The notes: generated from the sequence alone by a model not told the origin. DNA of 8,538 bases from Actinomycetes bacterium (GCA_023404805.1 JAEYAL010000297.1:1-8538), one strand, 5' to 3'. Positions 1-5,788 are shown, counted from the first letter of the stretch. Numbers and translations are program-made.

Positions 1-1
1 G

Positions 2-814
2 ACCACGCCCGAGCCCACGACGCCGCCCGCCACCACGCCGGTGACCACCACGCCGCTGTCCGAGGAGGACAACGACGAGGACGACGACGACCAGGGCAAG
101 GACAACGACGACCAGGGCGACGACGACAAGCAGCCCGAGCCGACGACCCCGGCGAAGCCTGCCGACGAGCCGTCCGAGACCATCCCGGCTCAGGCGCCCG
201 ATCCGGCACCGACCACGCCGCCGGCCAAGACCGACGCGCCCGCGGCTGCCCAGCCCGAGCCCGTCCAGGGTGCCAGCGTGGTGGTCACGCCCGACCGCGG
301 CGTAGTGAAGTTCCGCGTCCCTGGGTCGACTACCTACCTTGAGGTGACCGACGCCGCTGCCATCCCGACCGGTTCGGTCATCGATACGACGAAGGGCGCG
401 ATCGTGCTCACGTCGCAGGTCGGCGACAACGTCCAGCACGGCACGTTCTCCGGCGGCCAGTTCCGCGTCGCGCAGGTCAAGGCGACGGGCATGACGCAGG
501 TCAAGCTCGCCGGCCACCTCGACTGCCCGACCGCGAACGGCGCCAAAGCCAAGGGCGAGCGCGCCACCCGCGCTGGCAAGAAGAAGGCCAAGAAGCGCCG
601 CCACGTGTGGGGCCAGGACGACGGCGGGCGTTACGAGACGCACGGCCGCGACAGCGTCGCGACCGTCCGCGGCACCAAGTGGCTGACCACGGACACCTGC
701 GCCGGCACCGTCGTGAAGGTGTTCGAGGGCGCAGTCTCCGTGCAGCCGAAGGCCGGCGGCAAGCCGACCCTCGTCAAGCCCGGCGGCCGCCACTTCTCAC
801 CGCACTCCGGCTAA
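2..814 (+). CDS. FecR-like exported protein, 5'-truncated by window edge
   Basis: The frame is open from the first bases of the window. A GTG lies at 41, but the Thr/Pro-rich coding continues upstream of it, so the true start and any signal peptide are off-window. The visible 270 residues hold, in order: a Thr/Pro segment; an acidic Asp/Asn/Gly/Lys tract (about residues 22-43); a Pro/Ala/Thr linker to about residue 88; a beta-rich segment (about 90-172, with VVKFRVPG, GSVIDTTKGAIVLTS, GTFSGGQFRV); a Lys/Arg patch (KKKAKKRR); and a C-terminal FecR-like core (SVATVRGTKWLTTDTCAGTVVKVFEGAVSVQ). Two Cys (175 and 233) could form a disulfide. FecR domains usually act outside the cytoplasmic membrane. 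The linker-like N-terminal part suggests a surface- or membrane-tethered stalk (inference). The stop overlaps the next start in TAATG, so the two genes are very likely co-translated. FecR domains are known partners of CHASE2 sensors. The assignment rests on the C-terminal motif and gene context; exact function unknown. Confidence 0.75.
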   Translation, partial: TTPEPTTPPATTPVTTTPLSEEDNDEDDDDQGKDNDDQGDDDKQPEPTTPAKPADEPSETIPAQAPDPAPTTPPAKTDAPAAAQPEPVQGASVVVTPDRGVVKFRVPGSTTYLEVTDAAAIPTGSVIDTTKGAIVLTSQVGDNVQHGTFSGGQFRVAQVKATGMTQVKLAGHLDCPTANGAKAKGERATRAGKKKAKKRRHVWGQDDGGRYETHGRDSVATVRGTKWLTTDTCAGTVVKVFEGAVSVQPKAGGKPTLVKPGGRHFSPHSG

Positions 815-2568
815 TGCCCCGGACCTCCGTCCGGCGGCTTGCGGCTGCCCTCACCGGCCTCGCCGTGCTGCTCGCCGTGGTGGCGCTCGGCGCAAGCGGC
901 GCCTTCCGCGGGCTGGAGCACTCCACCCTCGATTCGCGCTTCGAGCAGCGCGGCACGCAGTCCGCTCCCGGGCTCGCGGTGGTCGCGATCGACGAGAACA
1001 CCTTCTCGGCGATGGACGTGACGTGGCCGATGCGCCGCAGCCTCCACGCCGACATGGTCGACCACCTCCGCAAGGCCGGAGCGCGGCGGATCGTCTACGA
1101 CGTGCAGTTCACCGAGCCGTCGGAGCGCCCGGGCGACGACATCGCCCTGTTCGATGCCGTGGCCGCGGCGCCTGGGACGATCCTCGCGACCGGCGAGAGC
1201 GACGCCCAGGGCGGCACGCGCGTCCTGGGCGGCGATGAGCAGCTCGAGAGCATCGGCGCCCGCGCCGCCGGCAGCACGTTCCCGTCTGACGAGGGCGGCG
1301 TGATGCGCCGCTACTCCCGCGAGAACCAGCACCTCTCGTCGCTGGCGACCGCCACCGCGCAGAGCGTCGGGCACCCCGTCAGCGCCGACCGCTTCGACGC
1401 CGACGGCACGGCGCTCATCGACTACCGCGGCCCCGCCCGCACCATCCCGACGTACTCGTTCGCCGATGTCCTCGCGGGCAAGATCGACGCGAGCAAGCTC
1501 AAGGACCGCATCGTCGTCGTCGGCGCCACAGCACCGGTGCTCCAGGACATCCATCCGACCTCGGCCCCCGGCACGCGCATGATGCCCGGCCCCGAGATCC
1601 AGGCGAACGCGATCTGGACCGCGCTCCACGGCAACCCGCTGCGCGAAACGCCCAGTTGGGTCCCTGCCGCCTTGGCCCTCGCGCTCGGCCTGCTCGGCAT
1701 CGCGCTCGTGCTGTTCCTCGGCCCGCTGCGCGCGGTCGCGGCCGCGATCGCTGCCGCCGCGCTCTACGCCCTCGCCGCCGTCGCCGCGTTCAACCAGGGC
1801 CTGGTCCTTCCGGTCGCGGAGCCGCTCCTCGGCCTGCTGGTGGCCACCGGTGCAGCGGCCATCGCCGCGACCGCCGGCGAGCTTGCGCTCCGCGCGCACC
1901 TGGCCCGCTACAACGCCCAGCTCGAGCAGGACGTGCAGGAGCGCACCGCCGCCCTGGAGGCCTCGCAACTCGACGTGGTGCTGCGCCTCGCGCGCGCCGC
2001 CGAACTGCGCGACGACGACACCGGCGAGCACATCGACCGCATGGCCGCGCTGTGCGGCGAGGTCGCCCGCGAGCTCGGCCAGTCCGAAGCCGAGGCCGAG
2101 ATGCTCACGCACGCTGCCGCGCTGCACGACATCGGCAAGATCGGCGTCCCGGACTCGATCCTGCTCAAGCCCGGCCGCCTCACGAAGGAAGAGTTCGACG
2201 TCATGAAGGAGCACGTCGTCGCCGGCGCCGAGCTGCTCGTCGGCTCGGAGTCACCGGTGCTCCAGCTCGCCGAGGTCGTGTGCCGCACGCACCACGAGAA
2301 GTGGGACGGCGACGGCTACCCCGCTGGCACGGCCGGCGATGCGATCCCGCTGCCCGGCCGCATCGCTGCGGTCTGCGACGTGTTCGACGCCCTCACCCAC
2401 GAGCGTCCCTACAAGCGCGCGTGGTCGATCGAAGAGGCGTGCGCCGAGATCGCGCGCTGCCGCGGCTCCCACTTCGACCCGCAGGTCGCCGACGCGCTGC
2501 TGGCGATCGCCGGTCGCGAGCACGGCCCGCTGGATCTCAGCGATCCGGCCCCTGCCAAAGCCGCCTGA
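814..2568 (+). CDS. CHASE2 membrane sensor with HD-GYP c-di-GMP phosphodiesterase domain
   Basis: This 584-residue protein starts at ATG 814, overlapping the upstream stop by one base. There is no Shine-Dalgarno sequence, which fits translational coupling. The frame is open upstream to 607, but that extension is Arg-rich shadow sequence over the previous gene. Layout: N-terminal membrane helix (about 9-28); extracytoplasmic CHASE2 domain (about 33-275, beginning LEHSTLDSRF); three membrane helices (about 281-303, 304-327, 330-354); a short coiled-coil linker (about 363-400, including ERTAALEASQLD and ELRDDDTGEH); and an HD-GYP domain to about 575. Motifs are complete: H406, the HD pair H438-D439 in HDIGKIGVPD, H467, H493-H494 in HHEKWDGDGYP (GYP 501-503), and GRIAAVCDVFDALT with D522. 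HD-GYP domains hydrolyse cyclic di-GMP to pGpG or GMP, so an active enzyme is expected. CHASE2 senses unknown external cues. In many bacteria CHASE2 is joined to cyclase or kinase outputs; here the output is a phosphodiesterase. Domain calls are firm; the signal is unknown. Confidence 0.93.
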   Translation: MPRTSVRRLAAALTGLAVLLAVVALGASGAFRGLEHSTLDSRFEQRGTQSAPGLAVVAIDENTFSAMDVTWPMRRSLHADMVDHLRKAGARRIVYDVQFTEPSERPGDDIALFDAVAAAPGTILATGESDAQGGTRVLGGDEQLESIGARAAGSTFPSDEGGVMRRYSRENQHLSSLATATAQSVGHPVSADRFDADGTALIDYRGPARTIPTYSFADVLAGKIDASKLKDRIVVVGATAPVLQDIHPTSAPGTRMMPGPEIQANAIWTALHGNPLRETPSWVPAALALALGLLGIALVLFLGPLRAVAAAIAAAALYALAAVAAFNQGLVLPVAEPLLGLLVATGAAAIAATAGELALRAHLARYNAQLEQDVQERTAALEASQLDVVLRLARAAELRDDDTGEHIDRMAALCGEVARELGQSEAEAEMLTHAAALHDIGKIGVPDSILLKPGRLTKEEFDVMKEHVVAGAELLVGSESPVLQLAEVVCRTHHEKWDGDGYPAGTAGDAIPLPGRIAAVCDVFDALTHERPYKRAWSIEEACAEIARCRGSHFDPQVADALLAIAGREHGPLDLSDPAPAKAA

Positions 2569-2569
2569 C

Positions 2570-2594
2570 GCGGCGCGCGGCGTCCGCGCGCCGC
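2570..2594. terminator. Perfect 11-bp GC hairpin between convergent genes
   Basis: GCGGCGCGCGG (2570-2580) and CCGCGCGCCGC (2584-2594) are perfect reverse complements around a 3-base loop (CGT). The hairpin begins two bases after the HD-GYP stop codon and ends 16 bases before the osmC stop on the other strand. It can therefore serve both transcripts. There is no T-tract on either side, as is common for terminators in GC-rich actinobacteria. The hairpin is plain in the sequence; its terminator role is inferred from position. Confidence 0.7.
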
Positions 2595-2610
2595 TCCGGA
2601 TGCGGCCGAG

Positions 2611-3033
2611 CTAGGCGAGCGTCGCGTCGAGGGTGATCTCCTCGACGGCTGCGAGCGCCTTGGACACCGGGCAGCCCGCCTTGGCCGCCGCCGCGATCTC
2701 CTGGAACTGCGCGTCCTCGATGCCGGGCACCTCACCGACGGAGGTGAGCGCGATCTTCGTGATCGTCGGGCCGCTGTCGGTGAGGCGCAGCGTCACGACG
2801 GCGTCGGTCTTGACCGAGGTGGGCACGTGGCCCGCTTCGGCGAGCGCGTTGGAGAATGCCATCGAGAAGCACGCGGCGTGGGCGGCGGCGATCAGCTGCT
2901 CGGGGTTCGCGCCCGGGCCGTCCTCGAAGCGCGACTTGAAGGAGTACTCGCCGCTGATCCCTTCACCCGCGGTGAACGTGCCGTTCCCGGACTTCAGGTC
3001 GCCGTTCCACTGTGCGTGTCCCTTGGCTGGCAT
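2611..3033 (-). CDS. osmC: OsmC peroxiredoxin (organic hydroperoxide reductase)
   Basis: A 140-residue protein, the usual OsmC length. It begins MPAKGHAQWNGDLKSGNG and resembles E. coli OsmC along its whole length (for example NPEQLIAAAHAACFSMA, ITKIAL, VPGIEDAQF, AKAGCPVSKAL, EITLD). The two redox cysteines are present at C55 and C121, with R35 and E45 in the places where the family keeps its active-site Arg and Glu. OsmC enzymes reduce organic hydroperoxides in the cytoplasm as obligate dimers, commonly using dihydrolipoyl-type reductants (family knowledge). The start was chosen at 3033 because GAAGGAG lies five bases upstream and similarity begins there. The frame stays open to 3174, but the extra 47 residues look like translated leader. 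The gene is single, divergent from the HAD gene and convergent with the HD-GYP gene. In other bacteria osmC is induced by osmotic, stationary-phase or peroxide stress; the sequence does not show which applies here. Confidence 0.95.
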   Translation of the reverse strand: MPAKGHAQWNGDLKSGNGTFTAGEGISGEYSFKSRFEDGPGANPEQLIAAAHAACFSMAFSNALAEAGHVPTSVKTDAVVTLRLTDSGPTITKIALTSVGEVPGIEDAQFQEIAAAAKAGCPVSKALAAVEEITLDATLA

Positions 3034-3038
3034 GCGTG

Positions 3039-3045
3039 CTCCTTC
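3039..3045 (-). promoter_or_regulatory. Ribosome binding site of osmC
   Basis: Read on the minus strand this is GAAGGAG, five bases upstream of the ATG at 3033. It is the strongest Shine-Dalgarno sequence in the window and decides the osmC start against the longer open frame. Confidence 0.8.
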
Positions 3046-3081
3046 GCGCGGCCACCCGGCTGCGCCGTCAGTTGGTGCTGG

Positions 3082-3102
3082 CAAGGCGCCGTCCAAGGCG
3101 CC
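3082..3102. repeat. Direct repeat CAAGGCGCC in the osmC leader
   Basis: CAAGGCGCC occurs at 3082-3090 and again at 3094-3102, separated by GTC. A partial third copy (CAAGGCG) is at 3148-3154. The first two copies lie 49 to 69 bases upstream of the osmC start codon. A regulator site is possible, but a chance repeat in GC-rich DNA is also possible. Only the repeat itself is certain. Confidence 0.4.
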
Positions 3103-3196
3103 CGTCGCGGTCGAGGCTAGCGCTGTCACCCGGAAGAGACCGAGCGCCAAGGCGTCCTTTGTCCGAATGTCCAAATGCCTAGAACGCGGACCGTCT

Positions 3197-3202
3197 TATG
3201 TT
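3197..3202 (+). promoter_or_regulatory. Candidate -10 element for a leaderless HAD transcript
   Basis: TATGTT matches the TANNNT form of actinobacterial -10 hexamers and ends six bases before the ATG at 3209, so transcription could start at or next to the A of the start codon. No Shine-Dalgarno sequence precedes this gene, which agrees with a leaderless mRNA. No convincing -35 box is seen at the usual distance. An alternative, weaker pair is TTGTCC (3159-3164) with TAGAAC (3180-3185), but its spacer of 15 bases is short. Confidence 0.35.
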
Positions 3203-3208
3203 GGGTTC

Positions 3209-4009
3209 ATGCCAGGTCGCTTCGAAGGACTTCTGTTGGACATCGACGGTGTCCTGCACGTCGGCGATGACGCGACCCCCGGCGGCATCGAAGCGATGCG
3301 CACGCTGCGCGAGTCGGGGATCCCCACGAGCCTCGTGACGAACACGACCTCGCGGCCGCGCGCCGCGGTCGCCGACCGGCTGCAGCGCCTCGGCTACGAC
3401 GTCGAAGAGACCGAGATCCTGACCCCGGCCCGGATGGCCGTGCGCCTCTGCCACGACCGCGGCTACCAGCGCGTCGCGGTGATCACGGCCCACGCGCTGA
3501 AGCAGGACCTCGCCGACCTGGAGGCCGTGGTGTCGCCTGGCTCGACCGTCGACGCCGTCATCGTCGGCGATCTCGGTCCGGGGTTCTCGTACGGCATCCT
3601 CAACGGCGCCTTCCGGTCGATCCTGCGCGGCGCCGACCTCATCGCGCTGCAGAAGAACCGCTATTGGCGCCGGCCAGAGGGGCTCGTCATGGATGCGGGC
3701 CCGTTCATCGCCGCGCTCGAATACGCGACGGGCGTCGAGGCCACGGTCGTCGGCAAGCCGTCCGGCGAGTTCTTCGCCGCCGCGATCGACGACCTCGGCA
3801 TGGAGGCGTCACGGGTCGCGATGGTCGGCGACGACCTCGAAGCCGACGTCGGCGGCGCGATCGACTTCGGCCTCTCCGGCATCCTCGTCAAGACCGGCAA
3901 GTTCCGCGCGCACGAGCTCGAGGAGAGCCCGATCGAGCCGACGATGGTGATCGACTCGCTCGCCGACGTGCCTGCCCTGGTCGGCCTGGCCGGCAGCGCC
4001 TACACGTAG
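3209..4009 (+). CDS. HAD-superfamily (subclass IIA) phosphatase, LHPP/HDHD2-like
   Basis: A 266-residue protein with all four HAD motifs. Motif I is LLLDIDGVL (nucleophile D11, acid/base D13), motif II is LVTNTTS (T44), motif III Lys is K183 in VVGKPSGEFF, and motif IV is MVGDDLEADVGGA (D208 and D213). The order, the large cap between motifs II and III (including LIALQKNRYWRRPEGLVMDAGPF, residues 145-166) and the length place it in subclass IIA. This is the group of NagD, 4-nitrophenylphosphatase and the LHPP/HDHD2-like proteins, and it looks closest to the last. Members are soluble magnesium-dependent phosphatases; the physiological substrate is not predictable. The start at ATG 3209 was chosen because MPGRFEGLLLDIDG is a standard family N-terminus. 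The frame is open back to 2633, but that part is antisense to osmC. The gene is monocistronic, divergent from osmC and convergent with the lipase gene. Confidence 0.9.
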   Translation: MPGRFEGLLLDIDGVLHVGDDATPGGIEAMRTLRESGIPTSLVTNTTSRPRAAVADRLQRLGYDVEETEILTPARMAVRLCHDRGYQRVAVITAHALKQDLADLEAVVSPGSTVDAVIVGDLGPGFSYGILNGAFRSILRGADLIALQKNRYWRRPEGLVMDAGPFIAALEYATGVEATVVGKPSGEFFAAAIDDLGMEASRVAMVGDDLEADVGGAIDFGLSGILVKTGKFRAHELEESPIEPTMVIDSLADVPALVGLAGSAYT

Positions 4010-4037
4010 ACCGCTAGACGCGGGCAGCGCCGTTGGT

Positions 4038-4053
4038 CCGCTGCATCGAGCGG
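4038..4053 (+). terminator. Small hairpin after the HAD gene
   Basis: CCGCT (4038-4042) and AGCGG (4049-4053) form a perfect 5-bp stem with a 6-base loop, starting 29 bases after the HAD stop. The stem is short and has no T-tract, so a role as terminator is only possible. Confidence 0.25.
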
Positions 4054-4096
4054 TTGGGCTCGGACGCCGAACGCGGGCTGGCCGGCAACGCCTGCA

Positions 4097-4116
4097 CCTG
4101 AGGCCCATTCCTCAGG
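4097..4116. terminator. 7-bp hairpin in the convergent gap, possible bidirectional terminator
   Basis: CCTGAGG (4097-4103) and CCTCAGG (4110-4116) are perfect reverse complements around a 6-base loop. The hairpin sits near the middle of the 195-bp gap where the HAD gene (plus) and lipase gene (minus) run toward each other. There is no T-tract, so termination in both directions is inferred from position. Confidence 0.45.
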
Positions 4117-4136
4117 CGACGCGCCACCGGCCAGGT

Positions 4137-4193
4137 TCCCGTTTATCGGGACGCACGGGCGCTGGGACACGCTCCGTCCGTCCCAAACTTGGG
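4137..4193. repeat. Cluster of short inverted repeats downstream of the lipase gene
   Basis: Three small inverted repeats lie close together: TCCCG/CGGGA with loop TTTAT (4137-4151), GGGAC/GTCCC with an 11-base loop (4164-4184), and CCCAA/TTGGG around two bases (4182-4193). The last two share bases and cannot both form fully. They lie directly after the lipase stop on the minus strand and may help end or stabilise that transcript. Nothing coding is seen in 4010-4204. Confidence 0.35.
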
Positions 4194-4204
4194 TCAGCCT
4201 CGGC

Positions 4205-5539
4205 TCAGCCGAAGCCCTTGCCGAACGCCGGCGAAGGTCCGAACGGCCCGGTCTCCGAGGTCGGGCAGTTCGACTTGAACGGCTTGCCTTTGAAGCGGTC
4301 GTCGATCCACTTCTGGGCATCCCACGGCTTGAGGATCGCCTGCATCGCGTGCTCCTCGATGTAGCTCGTCTGGAAGCTCATCGGCGTGCCGGCCTTGCAG
4401 AAGTCGCGCGCGACGCGCTGGTTCGCCCACCAGCTGCCCATCTCGTCGAAGTACGGGGCGTACCAGAGGGTCTTGGCCTTGGGGACGAAGCGGCCGAGCG
4501 CGTTCTCAGCGCGGATGGCCTGGAACTCGGGCGTGTGGAGGATGTCGGGGTGGGTCGTGTAGGACCGGAACTTCTCAAACGGGTGCGACAGGAAGAAGTC
4601 GCTGATGCACGACATCTTCGGCGACTTGAGGTCGCGGAAGAGCTTCTTGCCCTTGTTGTTGAGGAACTTGTTCATGTCGACCTCGGGGTAGGCCGACGTG
4701 ACCCCGACGATGCCAGCGAAGGCGATGCCCGCGTAGAGCTCGCCGTCGAGCGACTTCACGATCGTCTCGAGGTCGGCGCCGACGCCGCCGTAGGCCGCGC
4801 CCACGATGTTGAGCTCCGGCGCGTAGGTCGGGGCGTACTCGTTGGCCCAGGCGCTGGCGTTGCCGCCGCCGGAGTAGCCCATCATGCCGACCTTGGTGTC
4901 GACGCCCTTGTCGAAACCGGCCGGCGCGTAGGACTCGGCGGCGCGGATCCCGTCGAGCACGCCGCGGGCGGTCGTCGGGCCCACGCCCCAGGAGTCGTTC
5001 GGACCTTCGTAGTCGCTCGTGACGATCGTCCAGCCGCGGCGGAGGATGTTGAGCATCAGCAGCACCTCGGCGCCCTGCAGCGCGACCTTGCCGGTCTGCA
5101 GCGAGTACGACGGGCGGCACGCGGGGCTCAGGCCGTCGTAGGCCGTCTGGTAGGCGAGCATCTTGCGGTCGGTCGCCGGCCGGTTGTTCGTCGGCACGAT
5201 GATCGTGGAGACCGTCGCGATCGGGGTGTTCGTGCGGTCGGTGGTGCGGTAGAGCACCTGGTAGGTCTTGAACGGGAGCTGGATGCCGGGCCCGAGCTTG
5301 ATGCGCGTGCTGCGCGCTCGGATGACCTCGCCGGGCGCGCGGCTCGCGAGGTCGGCGGGCGCCGCGTAGAAGGGATCGTGCGGCGGCCACATGCCGTTCG
5401 CGTGCGCAGCGGGCGCGCTCACGAGCGAGAGCACGGCCAGCACGGCGGCGGTAACGAACGCGACCGCGAGGCGGACGGGGGCGGAAGCGGCGATACGGGG
5501 GCTCGCTGCGGAAGTCATGCCTGGGACAGAAGGAGACAT
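4205..5539 (-). CDS. Exported lipase/esterase of the secretory lipase (LIP) type
   Basis: A 444-residue alpha/beta hydrolase. The N-terminus is a Sec-type signal peptide: Arg-containing n-region, hydrophobic core about 24-42, likely cleavage after AHA at 47. The mature part has the LIP pattern: an early substrate-domain region (TYQVLYRTTDRTNTPIATVSTIIVP), MLAYQTAYDG, GWTIVTSDYEGP and the nucleophile elbow GYSGGG with S223. Near the C-terminus H397 in IEEHAMQ is the likely catalytic His, and D365 (APYFDEMGSWW) is a candidate acid. Four Cys (141, 311, 381, 425) are enough for two disulfides, as expected outside the cell. LIP proteins hydrolyse triacylglycerols or other carboxylic esters. The start is ambiguous: ATG 5539 gives the 444 residues, ATG 5518 would remove seven and keep the signal peptide, and neither has a clear Shine-Dalgarno sequence. 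The gene is divergent from the 5789 hydrolase gene and shares its control region. Family is fairly sure; substrate unknown. Confidence 0.85.
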   Translation of the reverse strand: MSPSVPGMTSAASPRIAASAPVRLAVAFVTAAVLAVLSLVSAPAAHANGMWPPHDPFYAAPADLASRAPGEVIRARSTRIKLGPGIQLPFKTYQVLYRTTDRTNTPIATVSTIIVPTNNRPATDRKMLAYQTAYDGLSPACRPSYSLQTGKVALQGAEVLLMLNILRRGWTIVTSDYEGPNDSWGVGPTTARGVLDGIRAAESYAPAGFDKGVDTKVGMMGYSGGGNASAWANEYAPTYAPELNIVGAAYGGVGADLETIVKSLDGELYAGIAFAGIVGVTSAYPEVDMNKFLNNKGKKLFRDLKSPKMSCISDFFLSHPFEKFRSYTTHPDILHTPEFQAIRAENALGRFVPKAKTLWYAPYFDEMGSWWANQRVARDFCKAGTPMSFQTSYIEEHAMQAILKPWDAQKWIDDRFKGKPFKSNCPTSETGPFGPSPAFGKGFG

Positions 5540-5609
5540 CGCTGCAAATCTCGACCAGGAGCGGTCGTCGGGAACAGGAGAGGGGTAACGATACCTACCC
5601 TGACCCGAA

Positions 5610-5615
5610 ATACTA
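5610..5615 (-). promoter_or_regulatory. Candidate -10 element of the lipase gene
   Basis: On the minus strand this reads TAGTAT, fitting TANNNT. Transcription would begin near 5603, giving a leader of about 64 bases. No good -35 box is seen, so the promoter may need an activator, or this site may be wrong. TATCGT (minus strand, 5588-5593) is an alternative. Confidence 0.25.
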
Positions 5616-5718
5616 GTTACCGGTCTGGGAACTCTTATTGACGGTACGTCCGATTTACGCCGGAGAACACTGGGGCTTCAGTACTTTGGTAATCCTCAGC
5701 TCCCCTGCGGTAACTTTT

Positions 5719-5724
5719 TATACC
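5719..5724 (+). promoter_or_regulatory. Candidate -10 element of the 5789 hydrolase gene
   Basis: TATACC lies in the most AT-rich stretch of the gap (AACTTTTTATACC). A start near 5731 would give a leader of about 57 bases and would put the inverted repeats at 5732-5756 on the transcription start. No convincing -35 box is present. CATTCT (5777-5782) would be an alternative for a leaderless transcript, since no Shine-Dalgarno sequence precedes ATG 5789. Confidence 0.25.
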
Positions 5725-5731
5725 TCTCCTC

Positions 5732-5756
5732 AGTACCGGGGTACTCAAGAGTACCC
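5732..5756. promoter_or_regulatory. Nested perfect inverted repeats, candidate operator
   Basis: AGTACC (5732-5737) and GGTACT (5740-5745) form one perfect inverted repeat with a 2-base spacer. GGGTACTC (5739-5746) and GAGTACCC (5749-5756) form a second with 8-base arms and a 2-base spacer, sharing its left arm with the first. Three half-sites of the form GTAC-C are thus stacked 33 to 57 bases before the start codon of the 5789 gene. This is the geometry of a dimeric repressor or activator site; no hairpin terminator is expected in this position. Confidence 0.6.
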
Positions 5757-5788
5757 ACGGTCACTCCAACTTTCTGCATTCTGTCTCG

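Larger units (their letters stand above)
5540..5788. promoter_or_regulatory. Divergent control region rich in GGTA/TACC motifs
   Basis: This 249-bp gap between two divergent exported-hydrolase genes is visibly richer in A and T than the genes around it. By eye it holds eleven GGTA or TACC tetramers, at 5584, 5592, 5596, 5618, 5643, 5688, 5709, 5721, 5734, 5740 and 5752. Several are extended to GGTAAC/GTTACC (5584-5589, 5616-5621, 5709-5714) or to AGTACC/GGTACT. About two would be expected by chance at equal base frequencies. The repetition suggests binding sites for a shared regulator, which is not encoded in the window. No small gene is apparent in it. Confidence 0.6.

Noticed and set aside
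41..43. GTG at 41 as the start of the FecR-like gene
   Set aside because: The same Thr/Pro-rich reading frame runs open to the window edge, there is no ribosome binding site, and an exported protein needs a signal peptide, which would be upstream.
607..813. Upstream extension of the CHASE2-HD-GYP frame to 607
   Set aside because: The added 69 residues are Arg-rich and lie over the FecR-like gene in another frame. ATG 814 gives a normal membrane-anchor N-terminus and a TAATG overlap.
811..2214. Long minus-strand open frame (467 aa) opposite the HD-GYP gene
   Set aside because: It is antisense to an unmistakable sensor gene, has biased Arg/Glu/Gly/His composition typical of shadow frames in GC-rich DNA, and shows no recognisable motif.
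1656..2636. Plus-strand open frame (326 aa) inside the HD-GYP gene
   Set aside because: It is very rich in Arg and Ala, a frame-shifted shadow of the real gene with no domain.
3034..3174. N-terminal extension of OsmC by 47 residues
   Set aside because: OsmC proteins begin at the equivalent of 3033, and GAAGGAG is correctly placed there.
2633..3208. Upstream extension of the HAD frame through osmC
   Set aside because: It is antisense to osmC. The HAD family N-terminus begins at 3209.
4349..5641. 430-aa plus-strand open frame opposite the lipase gene
   Set aside because: Shadow frame rich in Arg, Val, Gly and Asp, without motifs, antisense to a gene with a signal peptide and catalytic motifs.
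5638..5643. TTGACG as a -35 box on the plus strand
   Set aside because: It is a good hexamer, but no acceptable -10 sequence follows at 16 to 19 bases.
5628..5651. Possible ECF-sigma promoter, GGAAC (5628-5632) and CGTC (5647-5650)
   Set aside because: The spacer is 14 bases, shorter than usual for such promoters, and the start would be about 130 bases before the gene.
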